Part shown: positions 54,768 to 64,000 of the stretch, piece after piece
Layout of the letters: the number at the start of each line of letters is the position of its first letter
Position numbering within the stretch: the stretch's first letter is position 1
DNA from: Naganishia liquefaciens
Lineage: Eukaryota > Basidiomycota > Tremellomycetes > Filobasidiales > Filobasidiaceae
Length of the DNA: 64,000 nt
Reading direction: 5' to 3'
NCBI GenBank assembly: GCA_013423385.1
Contig: BLZA01000011.1
Coordinates: 929,174-993,173, forward strand
Program-made: the position numbers and the translations under genes
Notes under the pieces: model-generated
Databases searched by the model: none
The model's input: only the letters and a program-made list of their open reading frames with translations
Told to the model about the DNA's origin: nothing

Positions 54768-56714
54768 CTAAGAACGCGAGGCGACTATCGGCACCTCCGC
54801 CTGGGTTACGCAGACAAGGGGGAATGCGCCTTCTTTTCCCTTCAAGCTAGAGTCTGCGGCAGAATCGACAACTTGTCCGGTAGCCCTAACAATGTTGGAA
54901 AGTCAGTTGAGCCTATTTGCTGTTGTAGTTTTGAGCCTACCATGCGTCATCGTAGATCCGCAGGACTTTCAGGCGCATGCCTGGATACAAAGTGATTTCA
55001 TCGGCCATAGCAGCGGTGTATCTATCAATCTTGTTAGTTTCATCGAGATTTGGTGGACGGCTTCGAATGATACTTACGGCCATAACACGGTTACCAACGT
55101 ATTGGGGAGAATCAGATGGTCTCCGCTCTGGTTTTCGTCTTTCATGCTCGCCAGAACGCTACGTTCGCCCGGCGCCGACGTGCCTCCCACAGGAAGAGGT
55201 GAGGCGAGCGCTCCAGGCATTTGTAAGGGAGGTGCTGTTATCGGTGTATCACTACCGGGTTTCCCGGTGACGGCGAGCATCGTATTCGTCGGCATTCCAC
55301 TCTGCGCTTCATAGCTTGCTTCTTTCTCCCCTGGCGAATGAAGGGCCTTTTCGGATTCAGTATGTCGACGCTTTCTTCTTCCTGCTCCAATGACGCCACA
55401 GCAGAATAGTAGTCCCAATAGTAGCTACATGCCAAGGAAGCTCCAAGATGAGCGAGCTGTGAAGGTTAGTTTACAAAGTTGATGAGCTCACCATCAGGCC
55501 ACCAATGACTGATCCTATTACGATTCCTGCTATTTGCCCGCCATTGAGCCTCCGGCCGCTTCTCGAAGCCTCCGCCACTGCTGTAGATGTGCTGGATGAT
55601 GTTGTAGTTCCGCTTGTTGTGGAAGAGGGTTTGGCCGCAAGGGTGTACCCACACGGCCGTAGATCCGTATTAGCTTTCGATTCGGAAAATGCTTTCAGCT
55701 ATTTGCCCATCAAAAGCAAAAACCCAGCTTACACTGATAACAGCAATCTTCGGGCAACGTTACATTGCAGTGCGCGCATAGCTGAGCCGTCGACCCAGCA
55801 AATCCGCAGCTCCCCTCATTGAGGTCGCCCTCAATGCATGTATCGGTATTATTTGTCAGTGATGACTGGACCCCCAAAGCGTATGACAGTCAACCTCTTC
55901 CCTAGTATGAACAAAGGAAAATACTCACAGCCCAATTCGTGCATGAAGCATAATCTCTGATCAAGGTTAGATACCGGTCTCCTCCCGAGGGGTCAGTGGG
56001 ACAATCTGAGAAATAGTAGAAAGCGCTCAATCTAGGTCGACGAAGACTCCGGAACAGAATCGTACTCACACTGCCGATTGCGCGTGATAGAGTATTCGTT
56101 CGCAGAATACTCGTTGCAAGTGCTTTGGCAGACGTACTTCGGTCCTATGTCTCTGTCGACTTCGCCTGCAAGTAACCAGCATACGACCGTATTCATCGCA
56201 TGGTGCGGTGTCTTCGCACTGAGGCTTACTTACTGTAGCGATTAAAGCAGTCCATTGACGACTGCGAGTTGATCAAAGCGGAACAGAATACTGTACGTGA
56301 GTACCTGACTACTACCTACAAGGGTTTGAATGCGACTATCAGCCAAAGCTGTGACATTTTCTCCGCGAGACATACATTGGAGGCATTCGTGCAGCCTAAT
56401 TCGTCGTTCGCGAATTTGTCAGTCCTGTCTAAGCGGCATGGATGGTTATGTTCGAGATCTCACCGGAAGGCTCCTAGTCGGCACTTACAACCTCCGGGAT
56501 TGCCGATATATGATATAGCTGCGGCGTCAAAGCTGGCCAGATCGGTGACGTTCGCGAAGGCGGGATATCCATCGTTGGCCAGCTCCATAGGATTGACCCA
56601 CGCTGTACTCCATGGCGGACAGGTGATTGTTCCGGATAGCAAGAGGCAACCGTCTGGCTTCATAACTTGAGCCCATGCTGTGAGCAAGAACGCACTGGCG
56701 ACCGCAAAATGCAT
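54768..56714 (-). CDS. type I membrane protein with cysteine-bearing ectodomain and cytoplasmic SH3 domain
   Basis: Starts MHFAVASAFLLTAWAQV at 56714, a clear signal peptide. The ectodomain has scattered cysteines (DGCLLLSGTITCPPW; EGDLNEGSCGFAGSTAQLC) and glycosylation sites, then a Ser/Thr linker. The membrane segment, joined across an intron, reads GGQIAGIVIGSVIGG plus LMLLLGLLFCCGVIGAG, followed by the stop-transfer RRKRRH. The cytoplasmic tail is Ser/Pro-rich. It ends with an SH3 domain: TAAMADEITLYPGMRLKVLR, IYDDAWATGQVVD and KGKEGAFPLVCV, stop at 54768. One splice junction in the tail (about 55110-55260) is unsure because the tail and SH3 frames differ. The layout resembles Fus1-like SH3 membrane proteins of fungi, which recruit cell-wall, polarity or mating factors; the role here is inferred. 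Confidence 0.75.
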
Positions 56715-57830
56715 AGGCGATAGTCGGCAATGCCTCAGAATTGTGGCTGGACGAGAGGTTGAGTCGGTCCCAATGACGAAAACGTAGTAGATAGTATTCC
56801 CATTGGTCTGTAAGAAGCTTCAACGAGCTCTTTCAGCATAGATAGTTATCTCATTTAATCGCATGTAGCTCTTTCTCATGTTTCAGTATATCTTCACCCT
56901 CGTACGAATTGCGATACCGCGGGACTTGGTAAGGATCGCTCCAAAAGGCCGACATGCCCGCTTCCAGTCGTGAGGTCATTCATGCATGTCGATTCAAGAT
57001 CGAACATTTAGCTGGAAAGGCTGTATAGTAGCTTTCGATGTCCAGGTCGATTTGCTGAATAGTCAATCCAAGCTAGTATTTACGAGCTTGAAGGATTCCG
57101 GAAAACCGATAGATTCCGATAGCTTTTCCGATGAGCCTCTGTGAGGAAGCGCTGGAAACAATTTGGAAGACCTACTTATTAGCTGACCTATGTTGGCTTG
57201 CTGATTTGAGAGGAGCGAGCGGTCTCAATGTCTCGCAATAACGGGAGCAATTACAGTCAATTCAATGTTCTACGGAGGTTCTCCCGCATACATCAAAGAG
57301 CTTACCGACGTCATTGCAAGTGTGGGACACACGGTACAGCTATTTGGACATCGCTTGCGGCGTTAACTAGATTGACATTGGTGCTGGCCCCCATCGCAAG
57401 TGGCTTGGAGCCACCTCTTAGGTTGTTGGATTTCTCAAGTTGAGAATCGCTGGGAGGGATATTCAATGCAGTTGCACCGTCTCGCTAGCTATTGCTAGAC
57501 CGGAAATTGGCTTCCTTACAGTTCACAGATCATGAGCCGGATGGGTACCATGGTGCCCTCATCTCGATCAGCCGCTATGGAAAGATTGACCTACAATACC
57601 AGGTACTGTTGTATCATTACAATGCAACGCGAGATGCAAAAACGCCACCCGTCGGTGTGTGGCCCAATCTTCAACGTATGTATACTGAGAAGTCCATGGA
57701 ACTCGAAATCTATAGCTTACAACATTCGAATTGGCTTTCCGCTTGTCTCGCAAATTATTGGTTATCGTTCCTCAAAGGGGTTCCTGGATCGTGACTTGAG
57801 CACATATTCAACTTTGCTTCTGTTCTGAAC
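56715..57830. other. intergenic, no supported gene
   Basis: 1.1 kb. A plus-strand frame at 57492-57794 (including LLYHYNATRDAKTPPVGVWP) has no ATG start, no domain and no splice partners. Promoter of the SH3 gene and 3' flank of the CUE gene. Confidence 0.4.
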
Positions 57831-59588
57831 TCACTTGGTGTATTCTTCCTCTTCTCCTTCTTCCTTAAGCTCCTTTGTCTTTGATGCTTGAACGGTAGAA
57901 GCAGTCGGCCCGGTGAGGGTCGATGTCGACGGGTTTGCCTCGGGCGAGGGCAAGAGAGAAACCTTCTTCTTCGGTAGCATGCCAATTTTCGCTGTAGAGC
58001 AAGTCAGTTGTCGGCCGGCACAAGCGCGAAAGAGCAAGAACCTACAAAGGTCGATCTTGGACGGCGGAGGCACGTTCGAGGCATTGCCAATACCTCCGGC
58101 GAGATGCGAAGCCGCTCGCGGCGTGCTATCCTTTTCATCGAGTGCGACCGCATCGTCATCATCGCTCGTGGATGGGAGAGACGACGCCGAAGAAGCGGAT
58201 GAGGAAGGGTGATGAACATTGATCGAGCGAGGACCGGATTCGTCTTCTGGCAAGGTCAGTCGGGATTTGCCGGGCAGAAATTCGGCAGGTGAGAGACGTA
58301 CCGTATACATCTGTGGGCTGCCACCGCCTGCTCGGCGCTTGGCTTTGTCGACCGTTGTTGGACGAGGCCAGCGAAGGGTACTCCTGACCTGGATTCAGTT
58401 TTCTAGAAGACTGTCAGCCGTAAGCGCTAACGGAGTGTGTCGTAACTCACGGCCCAGCGGTTCGGTCAAACCACCCTTTGAGACCGCTTGCAGCGTTACC
58501 CAACCCGGTCGTCAACTTAGCAGCCTGATCATTCCAGGCAGGAGCGGAAGCGGACTCTTTGGGATCGCCGCCTTGTTGCCGAGGCTGCTGTGTGCCACGC
58601 GCCACAGCGGCCGTCGCACCGGTCCACAATCCGCCCAAGGTATTCGCCAACTCATAACCAAGCCCTTGCGGCGGACTGTCGCCGTGTCCCTTGCCGTCCA
58701 CCGATGAATGACCCTGTTGCTGTAGTTGTAGCTGCCGCTGCTGCTGCGCCTGGGCTGCAGCCTCAGACATGTCATTGTACTTTTCTTTGGCACGAGAAAG
58801 GAACAAGTCGAATTTTTGCTTCCCAACCTGAGCAAATTTCTCGATCTTTTCTTCAATACCGGGTCCTTCCGAAGGTGGGTGATAAGCCGCAGCATCGCCT
58901 CCGCGATAAGCGTAGGTGGACTCCTGATTCGATTGTTGGGGGTATTGAGGATGTGGGCGCCGCGAGCGTGGTTGATAAGGGATCTCCGAATTGGCTTCGC
59001 GGCCCATCGAGAGCGATCTTGCGAATTCCTCATCGAGCGCGGTTTGGGTTTGCTAAAGATTTTGTCAGACGACTTGTGAACGACTTGGACAATGCCGGAA
59101 AGGACACGTACAGCATCGACCGTGAGTGCCGCAGGACGAGGTTCGGGCTGAAAAGGGAGCCAAGGTCAGGATTCGGTCATGCAAGAACTTCAAGGCTTCA
59201 TGGCGTTTTGTATCATCGAGCTTGTCTAGGGATCACTGCCTTTGACACTCTCGACTTTCTTTTCAACCGTTGACGGTAGCCTGCATGGGAGTCCGCAGCG
59301 GAACAAGTCGCGCTCCGCTCAAGAGCTGGTGTTTCGATTGCTCGGTATCACTTGGCTCTGGTTCTCGCTCCATCACCCCTTATTTCACACAAGACTGCTC
59401 ACCTTATATTCTGGATCACTCAACTGCAGCAGATCCTCCACGGCCCTCTCCCATGCGTCCCCCTCGGTCGCTCCCTGCCCTACATGTACCTCCCACACGG
59501 CCTGGACCACTCCCGCCTCGATCCCCGGAAACATGCCCTGCAGTTCCAGCAGTCTTGCATCGGTCTTGTTGTTGGTTGCATCGGACAT
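57831..59588 (-). CDS. CUE-domain (ubiquitin-binding) protein
   Basis: Exon 1 starts MSDATNNKTDARLLELQGMF at 59588 and encodes a CUE domain at about residues 11-63: MFPGIEAGVVQAVWEVH and AVEDLLQLSDP, with the MFP and LL ubiquitin-contact motifs. A 0.2-kb intron follows, then EPRPAALTVDA, an intron at about 59052-59110, and QTQTALDEEFARSLSMG, a pattern also seen after the CUE domain in yeast Cue5-type proteins. The middle is Gln/Pro-rich with helices (IEEKIEKFAQVGKQKFDLFL). The C-terminal half is Ser/Asp-rich with acidic LPEDESG and a Glu/Lys tail ending EEGEEEEYTK at 57831. Likely a cytosolic ubiquitin-binding adaptor, for example in selective autophagy of ubiquitinated protein as for Cue5. 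No classic AIM was confirmed. Confidence 0.85.
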
Positions 59589-59956
59589 CTTGTTCGTCCC
59601 TATCCCTATCCGGAATGGCGGTATGCGGTCTGGAGCTATGCGGCCAGATCCACGAGTCCGACTCCAACTTATGAAACGCACCGGCCAAACGCGGGGCGGG
59701 GTCTCCTAGTTTGCTTCCGGCAGTGTGGGATCACCCCTCCGATCCCTCCATCCCAGCTGTATTACCTAATAATGATAATAATAAACCTGGCCCCTTCCAC
59801 GGAGGCGCAGGGCGATCGAGCAGCGTCATCGAAACGATCGGGTGTGTTTTCTGGTGCGTCATGCATGCCAATGGGCGCTCGGCCATTTATCGCTCTTCCC
59901 GGTGGTGTCCCTCGTGTCGCACGACAAGGCATCAACAACGACAACACACGGTAACA
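59589..59956. promoter_or_regulatory. shared divergent promoter
   Basis: 368 bases between divergent start codons of the CUE gene and a tiny protein gene. A short TAA/TGA-rich run at about 59764-59784 is the only low-complexity element. Confidence 0.4.
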
Positions 59957-60151
59957 ATGTTCGCACGATCACTCAAACCACTTCGACCGCTCATCTTCGC
60001 CTCGGCTGCCGTGGCCGTGGGATATGCGGGTGTGACCGCCGAGAACCGGAGGGTGTGGAATTCGGTCGGAAACTGGGAAAAGGAGAAGGGGCAGTACAAC
60101 GAGGACCTGAAGACGAACAGGCATAAGAGTGAGTGCAAAGCTTCATTGTAG
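59957..60151 (+). CDS. tiny membrane-type protein, probably mitochondrial
   Basis: Starts MFARSLKPLRPLIFASAAVA at 59957: a basic N-terminus directly followed by a hydrophobic stretch, as in small inner-membrane proteins. Then VTAENRRVWNSVGNWEKEKG and a charged tail. Unspliced, it stops at 60151 after 64 residues. However, AGA/GTGAGTGC near 60129 is a strong splice donor, so the true C-terminus could lie in a later exon. No family is recognised; small subunits of respiratory or MICOS complexes are possibilities. Confidence 0.5.
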   Translation: MFARSLKPLRPLIFASAAVAVGYAGVTAENRRVWNSVGNWEKEKGQYNEDLKTNRHKSECKASL

Positions 60152-60763
60152 TGTAGAAAAGAAGGGCGATGATACGAAGGAAGCGATACGAGCGAAGCCA
60201 GAATCACGTTGACCGCATTCGGCGCTCCCGTCATGGGTTTCCGAGGCCATCGTAGGAAGGCTGGGAATCTTTCGAGCTCATTCCGAAGACCGCTCAAGGT
60301 ATTGCACTCCATCTCGTAGCGGAATCCGCGAACTCGCTATGTACACCCGTACACAAGCGTCCTCGTTGAATTGGCATCAGGGCAGACTAAGGAACGTGTG
60401 TGACGGGGAAATGCACGAAATGGGTAACTCCTCAAGTGCAGAGATGGCTTCCATTCTTAACCAGAACGAGCAAACCGCGATTGCAGATTGTTGGGATAGA
60501 TTAACCCATTTGCCTGGCTACGTCGGAGCTGCACCCCGAGCTCCAGCCAATCGGCATTCTGCAAGTTCTCCTTTCTCCTGCGGTCCTTATTAGAATCGGA
60601 GGAACCTTCGGTATTCCGATGGAGACGAAGAACTTCCAGGATTTGGGTTACATACGAGATCGTCAGCGATGACAATTACTGCTGGTCCGGTGCCAAAAGC
60701 CCCCTAGCCCCATCTCGAGGATTCGCATTACACGTAAGCGCGGTTGCAATCGACCCGCTACAC
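60152..60763. other. MIA40 upstream region
   Basis: 612 bases. May contain a further exon of the tiny protein or an upstream exon of MIA40; neither can be shown. Confidence 0.35.
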
Positions 60764-61682
60764 ATGGAGAGATCACTGGCGTTCACAAGTCGCTCAAGGT
60801 CATTTCTCGGCGCTATGCCTATTATTCGGCGTGGACTTGTTGCTGTTCCCGATTCCGAGAACGATTCATTGACTCCCCCTCTAGTCGCCGCCCAGCAAGG
60901 TGGAACTCCCGATACCCCTCTGCACAACCAGCAGACCTCTGACAAGAGCGTTCATATCAACACCAAGAAAGCCGACGGCCACGGCGCCGCCAAGGCTTCG
61001 CAATCTGCCGGTGGATCCAAGTCCTCGGCGACCGATTCTCCTGCCGCGCACATTGTACAGGACAAGGCCGCCGAAGCGGAATCTGACCCTCAGCAGACCG
61101 CCTATAACGAAGAGACTGGCGAAATCAACTGGGACTGCCCGTGTCTTGGCGGCATGGCGCACGGCCCTTGCGGTGAAGACTTCAAGGCTGCGTTCTCGTG
61201 TTTCGTTCACAGCACGGAAGAGCCCAAGGGCGTCGACTGCATCGAGAAGTTCCGAGCCATGCAGGCGTGCTTCAAGGAGCACCCTGATGTTTACGGCGAG
61301 GGTAAGCTGAGGGGATGATGTCGGTACGCTTCTTGCGTTAACATCTTGCTCCAGAAATCGCTGAAGATGATGAATCCATCGTTCCCCCGGCACCCGAGGG
61401 CGGACCTCTTTCCGACCACACCATCCACGACGTCGCGGCGCACGATCGACCCGACTCTCGACCGGTCCCCAAGGCGCCCAACGCCGAGCCTCCGCAGAAC
61501 AATCCTGCTGTGGGCACCACTCACCTCAACAACCCTGCCAAGGGTAAGTACGCATTTCGCTCATCAGGCAGGATGACTAAAACCCAGCTTCTCTCCCAGG
61601 TATCCAAAAGATCCAGCCAAAGGCCAATCGGTCTGACAAGGGCTACAGCAAGGACGGACCTTCCGGTGACGGAACCATCTAG
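60764..61682 (+). CDS. MIA40: Mia40/Tim40, intermembrane-space import oxidoreductase
   Basis: Disulfide relay receptor that oxidises cysteine-rich proteins in the mitochondrial intermembrane space together with Erv1. The conserved domain is complete: [11 protein letters not shown] with the redox-active [22 protein letters not shown] and a twin CX9C pair (C...[10 protein letters not shown] and [18 protein letters not shown]). Introns follow at about 61303-61356 and 61545-61600. The C-terminal exons are Pro/Asp-rich and end at 61682. The N-terminus from 60764 ([20 protein letters not shown]) is basic and Ser-rich but lacks the membrane anchor of yeast Mia40. Either this is a short, soluble form like the animal protein, or an upstream exon with the presequence and anchor was missed. 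Confidence 0.92.
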
Positions 61683-62434
61683 ATGCGCGGGATCGTGGTC
61701 CAGCAGGTTTAGCCTGACGTGAGGAGAAATGGAAAATAGGTAGCATGAATAATTCAAAGTATAACAATCCCCATGCATTTTGCGGTCACTGCTCAGCCAG
61801 AGGCGTTGAGCGTTGCCTTGTGATGCGTAGCCGCAAGCAAAACAGCGAGAAACACAGGTTGTACATCTGTTCAATGTCGCGAGTCTGCTCGGGCAGATTG
61901 TCCATCGCTTCACTAGCTGTCCCGCCGAGCCGTGCAATTAATGGCTATACCCCTCTTGAAACGATTGTTTATCGCTTACTTCAGCTCGCACAAGACCTCC
62001 GCAGAGACTTGTAGAAATTTTACAGGCATCGATCTGTAGACCTGTCCTTCACCGGTGCGTCCACTCTAGACAAAATGTTACCTATACTACCAGTGCACGC
62101 CTTGCCTGTATGTCTGAACTCGAGCGCACTGTCGCTTGCGATGAAAGGCAACATGACTCATCTGTCTCATCGACGACGTTGCCCATGTCAGGTCTTCCTA
62201 TCAATCAAGTCGGAAAAGATGAACTGTGGGTCACGGCCATCGGATTGGGTTCGAAATGCGCTCCTCTTGAATACCAGGCCGGCTTTCGAATACAAACTTG
62301 TGCGAATCCCTTTCTAAACGGGAGCCTCTCTGCCTTTCGAAGCAAAGATGAATCAGATGAAGAAGGATTGTAGGCCCTTGATAGGGCTATGAATTCCGCA
62401 AGATATTCTGGGACAGGGAGCGAAGGACCTGCTT
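61683..62434. other. convergent 3' region
   Basis: 752 bases after MIA40. Two long open frames here (62110-62373 plus, and the 62205 end of a minus frame) overlap each other and have no domain; the minus gene to the right ends better at 62435. Confidence 0.4.
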
Positions 62435-63170
62435 TCACCGCTGGAGTGTGCTGAGAACCTTGAATGCACTGAGGCGCTGACATGCATGGCGATTGTGAAG
62501 ACCTTGTAGGCAGATGGCTTGCGCGTACCGGCCAAGGTGACAAAATTTCCTTGCCATCATGTTCGCCAACGTCAATGTTCACCGTGAGGTGGATTACTCC
62601 ACCCGAGTAGTGCAAGAAAGCTTGTTTAAAGAGTCTTCGATAATGGGGATCGAGTACGAATTTGTTACTGATATGCCACTCCTAGACATGGAAGTGAGAT
62701 GCTGATTCATTCCATTAATTGCAGTCACTAAGTAGACGAGGTCACGCCGATCGAGCACATAGGCGCTCGTCGAACTCCGAAGTGAGCTTACCTTTCTCTT
62801 GCATTCACGCTGTCTCTCGTATTTGTCGTAAATCCTGCCACTAGTGAGGGCGAGATTAATTACGCCGGCCTATTCACAGTGTCGAAGGCCACGCTCCAAG
62901 GCGCTCAAGGTCCATCGCTTTCATCGCGTGGAAATGAAGTACTCGCCGTTCAGCCCAGAAATGAAGCAGTTTGGTTTGTTGCAGGCTCAGTGACAATTAG
63001 GTGTTGTATAATTGCATACAGCCCATCAAGTGAATAGCGTCCTCGAGAGCGATGTATCAGACATCTTACGTTCTGGTTGAACAGTCTGAGGCATTCTTCT
63101 GGTAAGTGTAGGTTGTGCATCAAGGATTCAAGATAGCTCCTTTTCGTATCCTCTATTTCAGGCCAAATCA
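62435..63170 (-). CDS. exons of an unrecognised gene, 5' part unresolved
   Basis: Three 3' exons splice well. One ends AMKAMDLERLGAWPSTL near 62882. The next, about 62799-62841, reads GRIYDKYERQRECKRK. The third starts EWHISNKFVLDPHYRRLF and continues YSGGVIHLTVNIDVGEHDG. After a 52-base intron the last coding piece is RLSAFKVLSTLQR with the stop at 62435. A likely upstream exon at about 63068-63145 reads SYLESLMHNLHLPEECLRLF. The junction between it and the rest, and the start codon, were not found. The helical, leucine-rich upstream exon could belong to an F-box-type protein, but no domain is firmly recognised. Confidence 0.45.
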
Positions 63171-64000
63171 AGTTTCCGAGAGATTGAAACTCCGAGGATT
63201 CAGAAGAAATGCTCCCCGATCTTCCCAGTAGTAAATTCTGAAGTCATCCCAAAATCCGAAAATGTGAAACTGAGCCTACACAATTTGGGAGCTGAACGAA
63301 ATCTTGCAGCGGTCAAGTCAATGAACGACATCGCCTGCCGCAAGCGCTGTACCATCACTCAATACGTCAATATCACGCGCCTGGCTTCTCGCGCTAGGTC
63401 CCGAAATCAAGACCATTCCCGGCACGCAGGAAATCACATATTTGCAGGAAATGTAGCCGCATCAGATTCAGCTTATGATAAACGAGGAGAAGGGGACCCG
63501 GGATCCCGTGGACAAAGCGCGTATCGCCGGTGAGCGATATTTTGCTCACGGGGCCAGTCCATTCGTTGAGGAATGCTGCGCCTTTGAAACGATCGCAGTG
63601 TGGATATCAGTCTTTTAGTCGCAAGCCTGCAATGAAAACGTCACAAGAGACGTGGCGAGAAGGCTGTCTCATTCGTGTTCAGAAAATATCTTTATCGGAG
63701 CCAAATCCGTCCACTCTTCGGGATCGAGATATAGTGAGCTCATGGTTCTTGTGGTTCAGAGCAACGATGAGTATGCTGTGCAGAGGCTGTCCCGGCATTG
63801 AATTTACGGCGCGAGATGTGCCTAGTGACCTGTTCTTGCATCTCGTGGGTCATCTTTAATAAGAGCTCACATCGACGCTTATGTGTCGGCTATGGGGTTG
63901 AAGAGGCACCATCTCGACGTCTCAAGCTCTCCTCGTAAAAGCATCAGAACACAACCAAGATCTCTCTGCTTACGCCGTCGCTGCACACGCGTGAAGTACC
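63171..64000. other. window end, no supported gene
   Basis: Open frames at 63264-63533 and 63530-63859 (plus) show no domain; a stretch reading DDFRIYYWEDRGAFLLNPRS (minus, near 63190-63250) may be a 5' exon of the gene on its left. Confidence 0.35.

Noticed and set aside
57492-57794. 100-codon plus-strand open frame
   Set aside because: Begins without ATG, lacks a domain and has no splice partners; kept as unexplained intergenic sequence.
59762-59784. Microsatellite
   Set aside because: Only a few imperfect TAA/TGA units; too short to call a repeat feature.
62205-62615. 136-codon minus frame running to a stop at 62205
   Set aside because: A 52-base intron leading to RLSAFKVLSTLQR and the stop at 62435 gives a better 3' end; the longer frame requires reading through a good splice donor.

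Overview
The window reads as nuclear DNA of a basidiomycete fungus, most likely a tremellomycete (Cryptococcus/Kwoniella-like). The evidence is densely packed genes on both strands, several short GT-AG introns (about 45-90 bases) in nearly every gene, and typical fungal families: a Zn2Cys6 regulator, an ENA-type cation ATPase, an Arb2-tailed class II histone deacetylase, Sip5, a Pmu1-like phosphatase and MIA40. I see no bacterial features, CRISPR array, rRNA, convincing tRNA or mobile element. Gene models were built by hand splicing; internal splice sites agree with reading frame and family motifs, while the 5' ends of a few genes stay open.

Layout. 1.7-3.3 kb: Pmu1-like histidine phosphatase A (-). 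4.3-5.9: Sip5 (-). 7.0-11.2: Zn2Cys6 transcription factor (-), divergent from a dihydrodipicolinate-synthase-family aldolase at 11.8-13.0 (+). 13.1-14.1: a doubtful gene (-). 14.6-16.5: conserved-looking unknown protein (+). 16.9-18.7: tail-anchored protein (-), divergent from a small membrane protein at 19.1-19.6 (+). 20.5-21.5: calmodulin (+) with two microexons. 21.7-25.1: PPR protein (-). 25.9-30.5: glutamine-rich putative transcriptional regulator (-). 31.9-33.4: Pmu1-like phosphatase B (-). 34.1-34.5: histone H4 (-). 35.4-37.2: prolyl iminopeptidase (-). 37.7-39.4: mitochondrial carrier (-). 39.9-41.8: RVB2 (-), divergent from the HDA1-type deacetylase at 42.1-45.4 (+). 47.1-51.0: ENA cation ATPase (+). 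51.6-54.2: RCC2-like propeller fused to a PHD finger (-). 54.8-56.7: SH3-tailed single-pass membrane protein (-). 57.8-59.6: CUE-domain protein (-), divergent from a tiny membrane-type protein at 60.0 (+). 60.8-61.7: MIA40 (+). 62.4-63.2: exons of an unrecognised gene (-).

Functional themes. Chromatin and transcription genes are frequent between 25 and 54 kb (Q-rich regulator, H4, RVB2, HDA1, RCC2-PHD), and RVB2 and HDA1 share a 313-base promoter. Ion and signalling genes (calmodulin, ENA ATPase, SH3 receptor-like protein, Sip5) and mitochondrial genes (PPR, carrier, MIA40) make up most of the rest. I see no biosynthetic cluster and no clear new system. The best leads are the calmodulin microexons, the RCC2-PHD fusion, the Q-rich regulator with an Ig-like C-terminal fold, and the enrichment of GCCAAG (Rim101/PacC-type) sites upstream of ENA.
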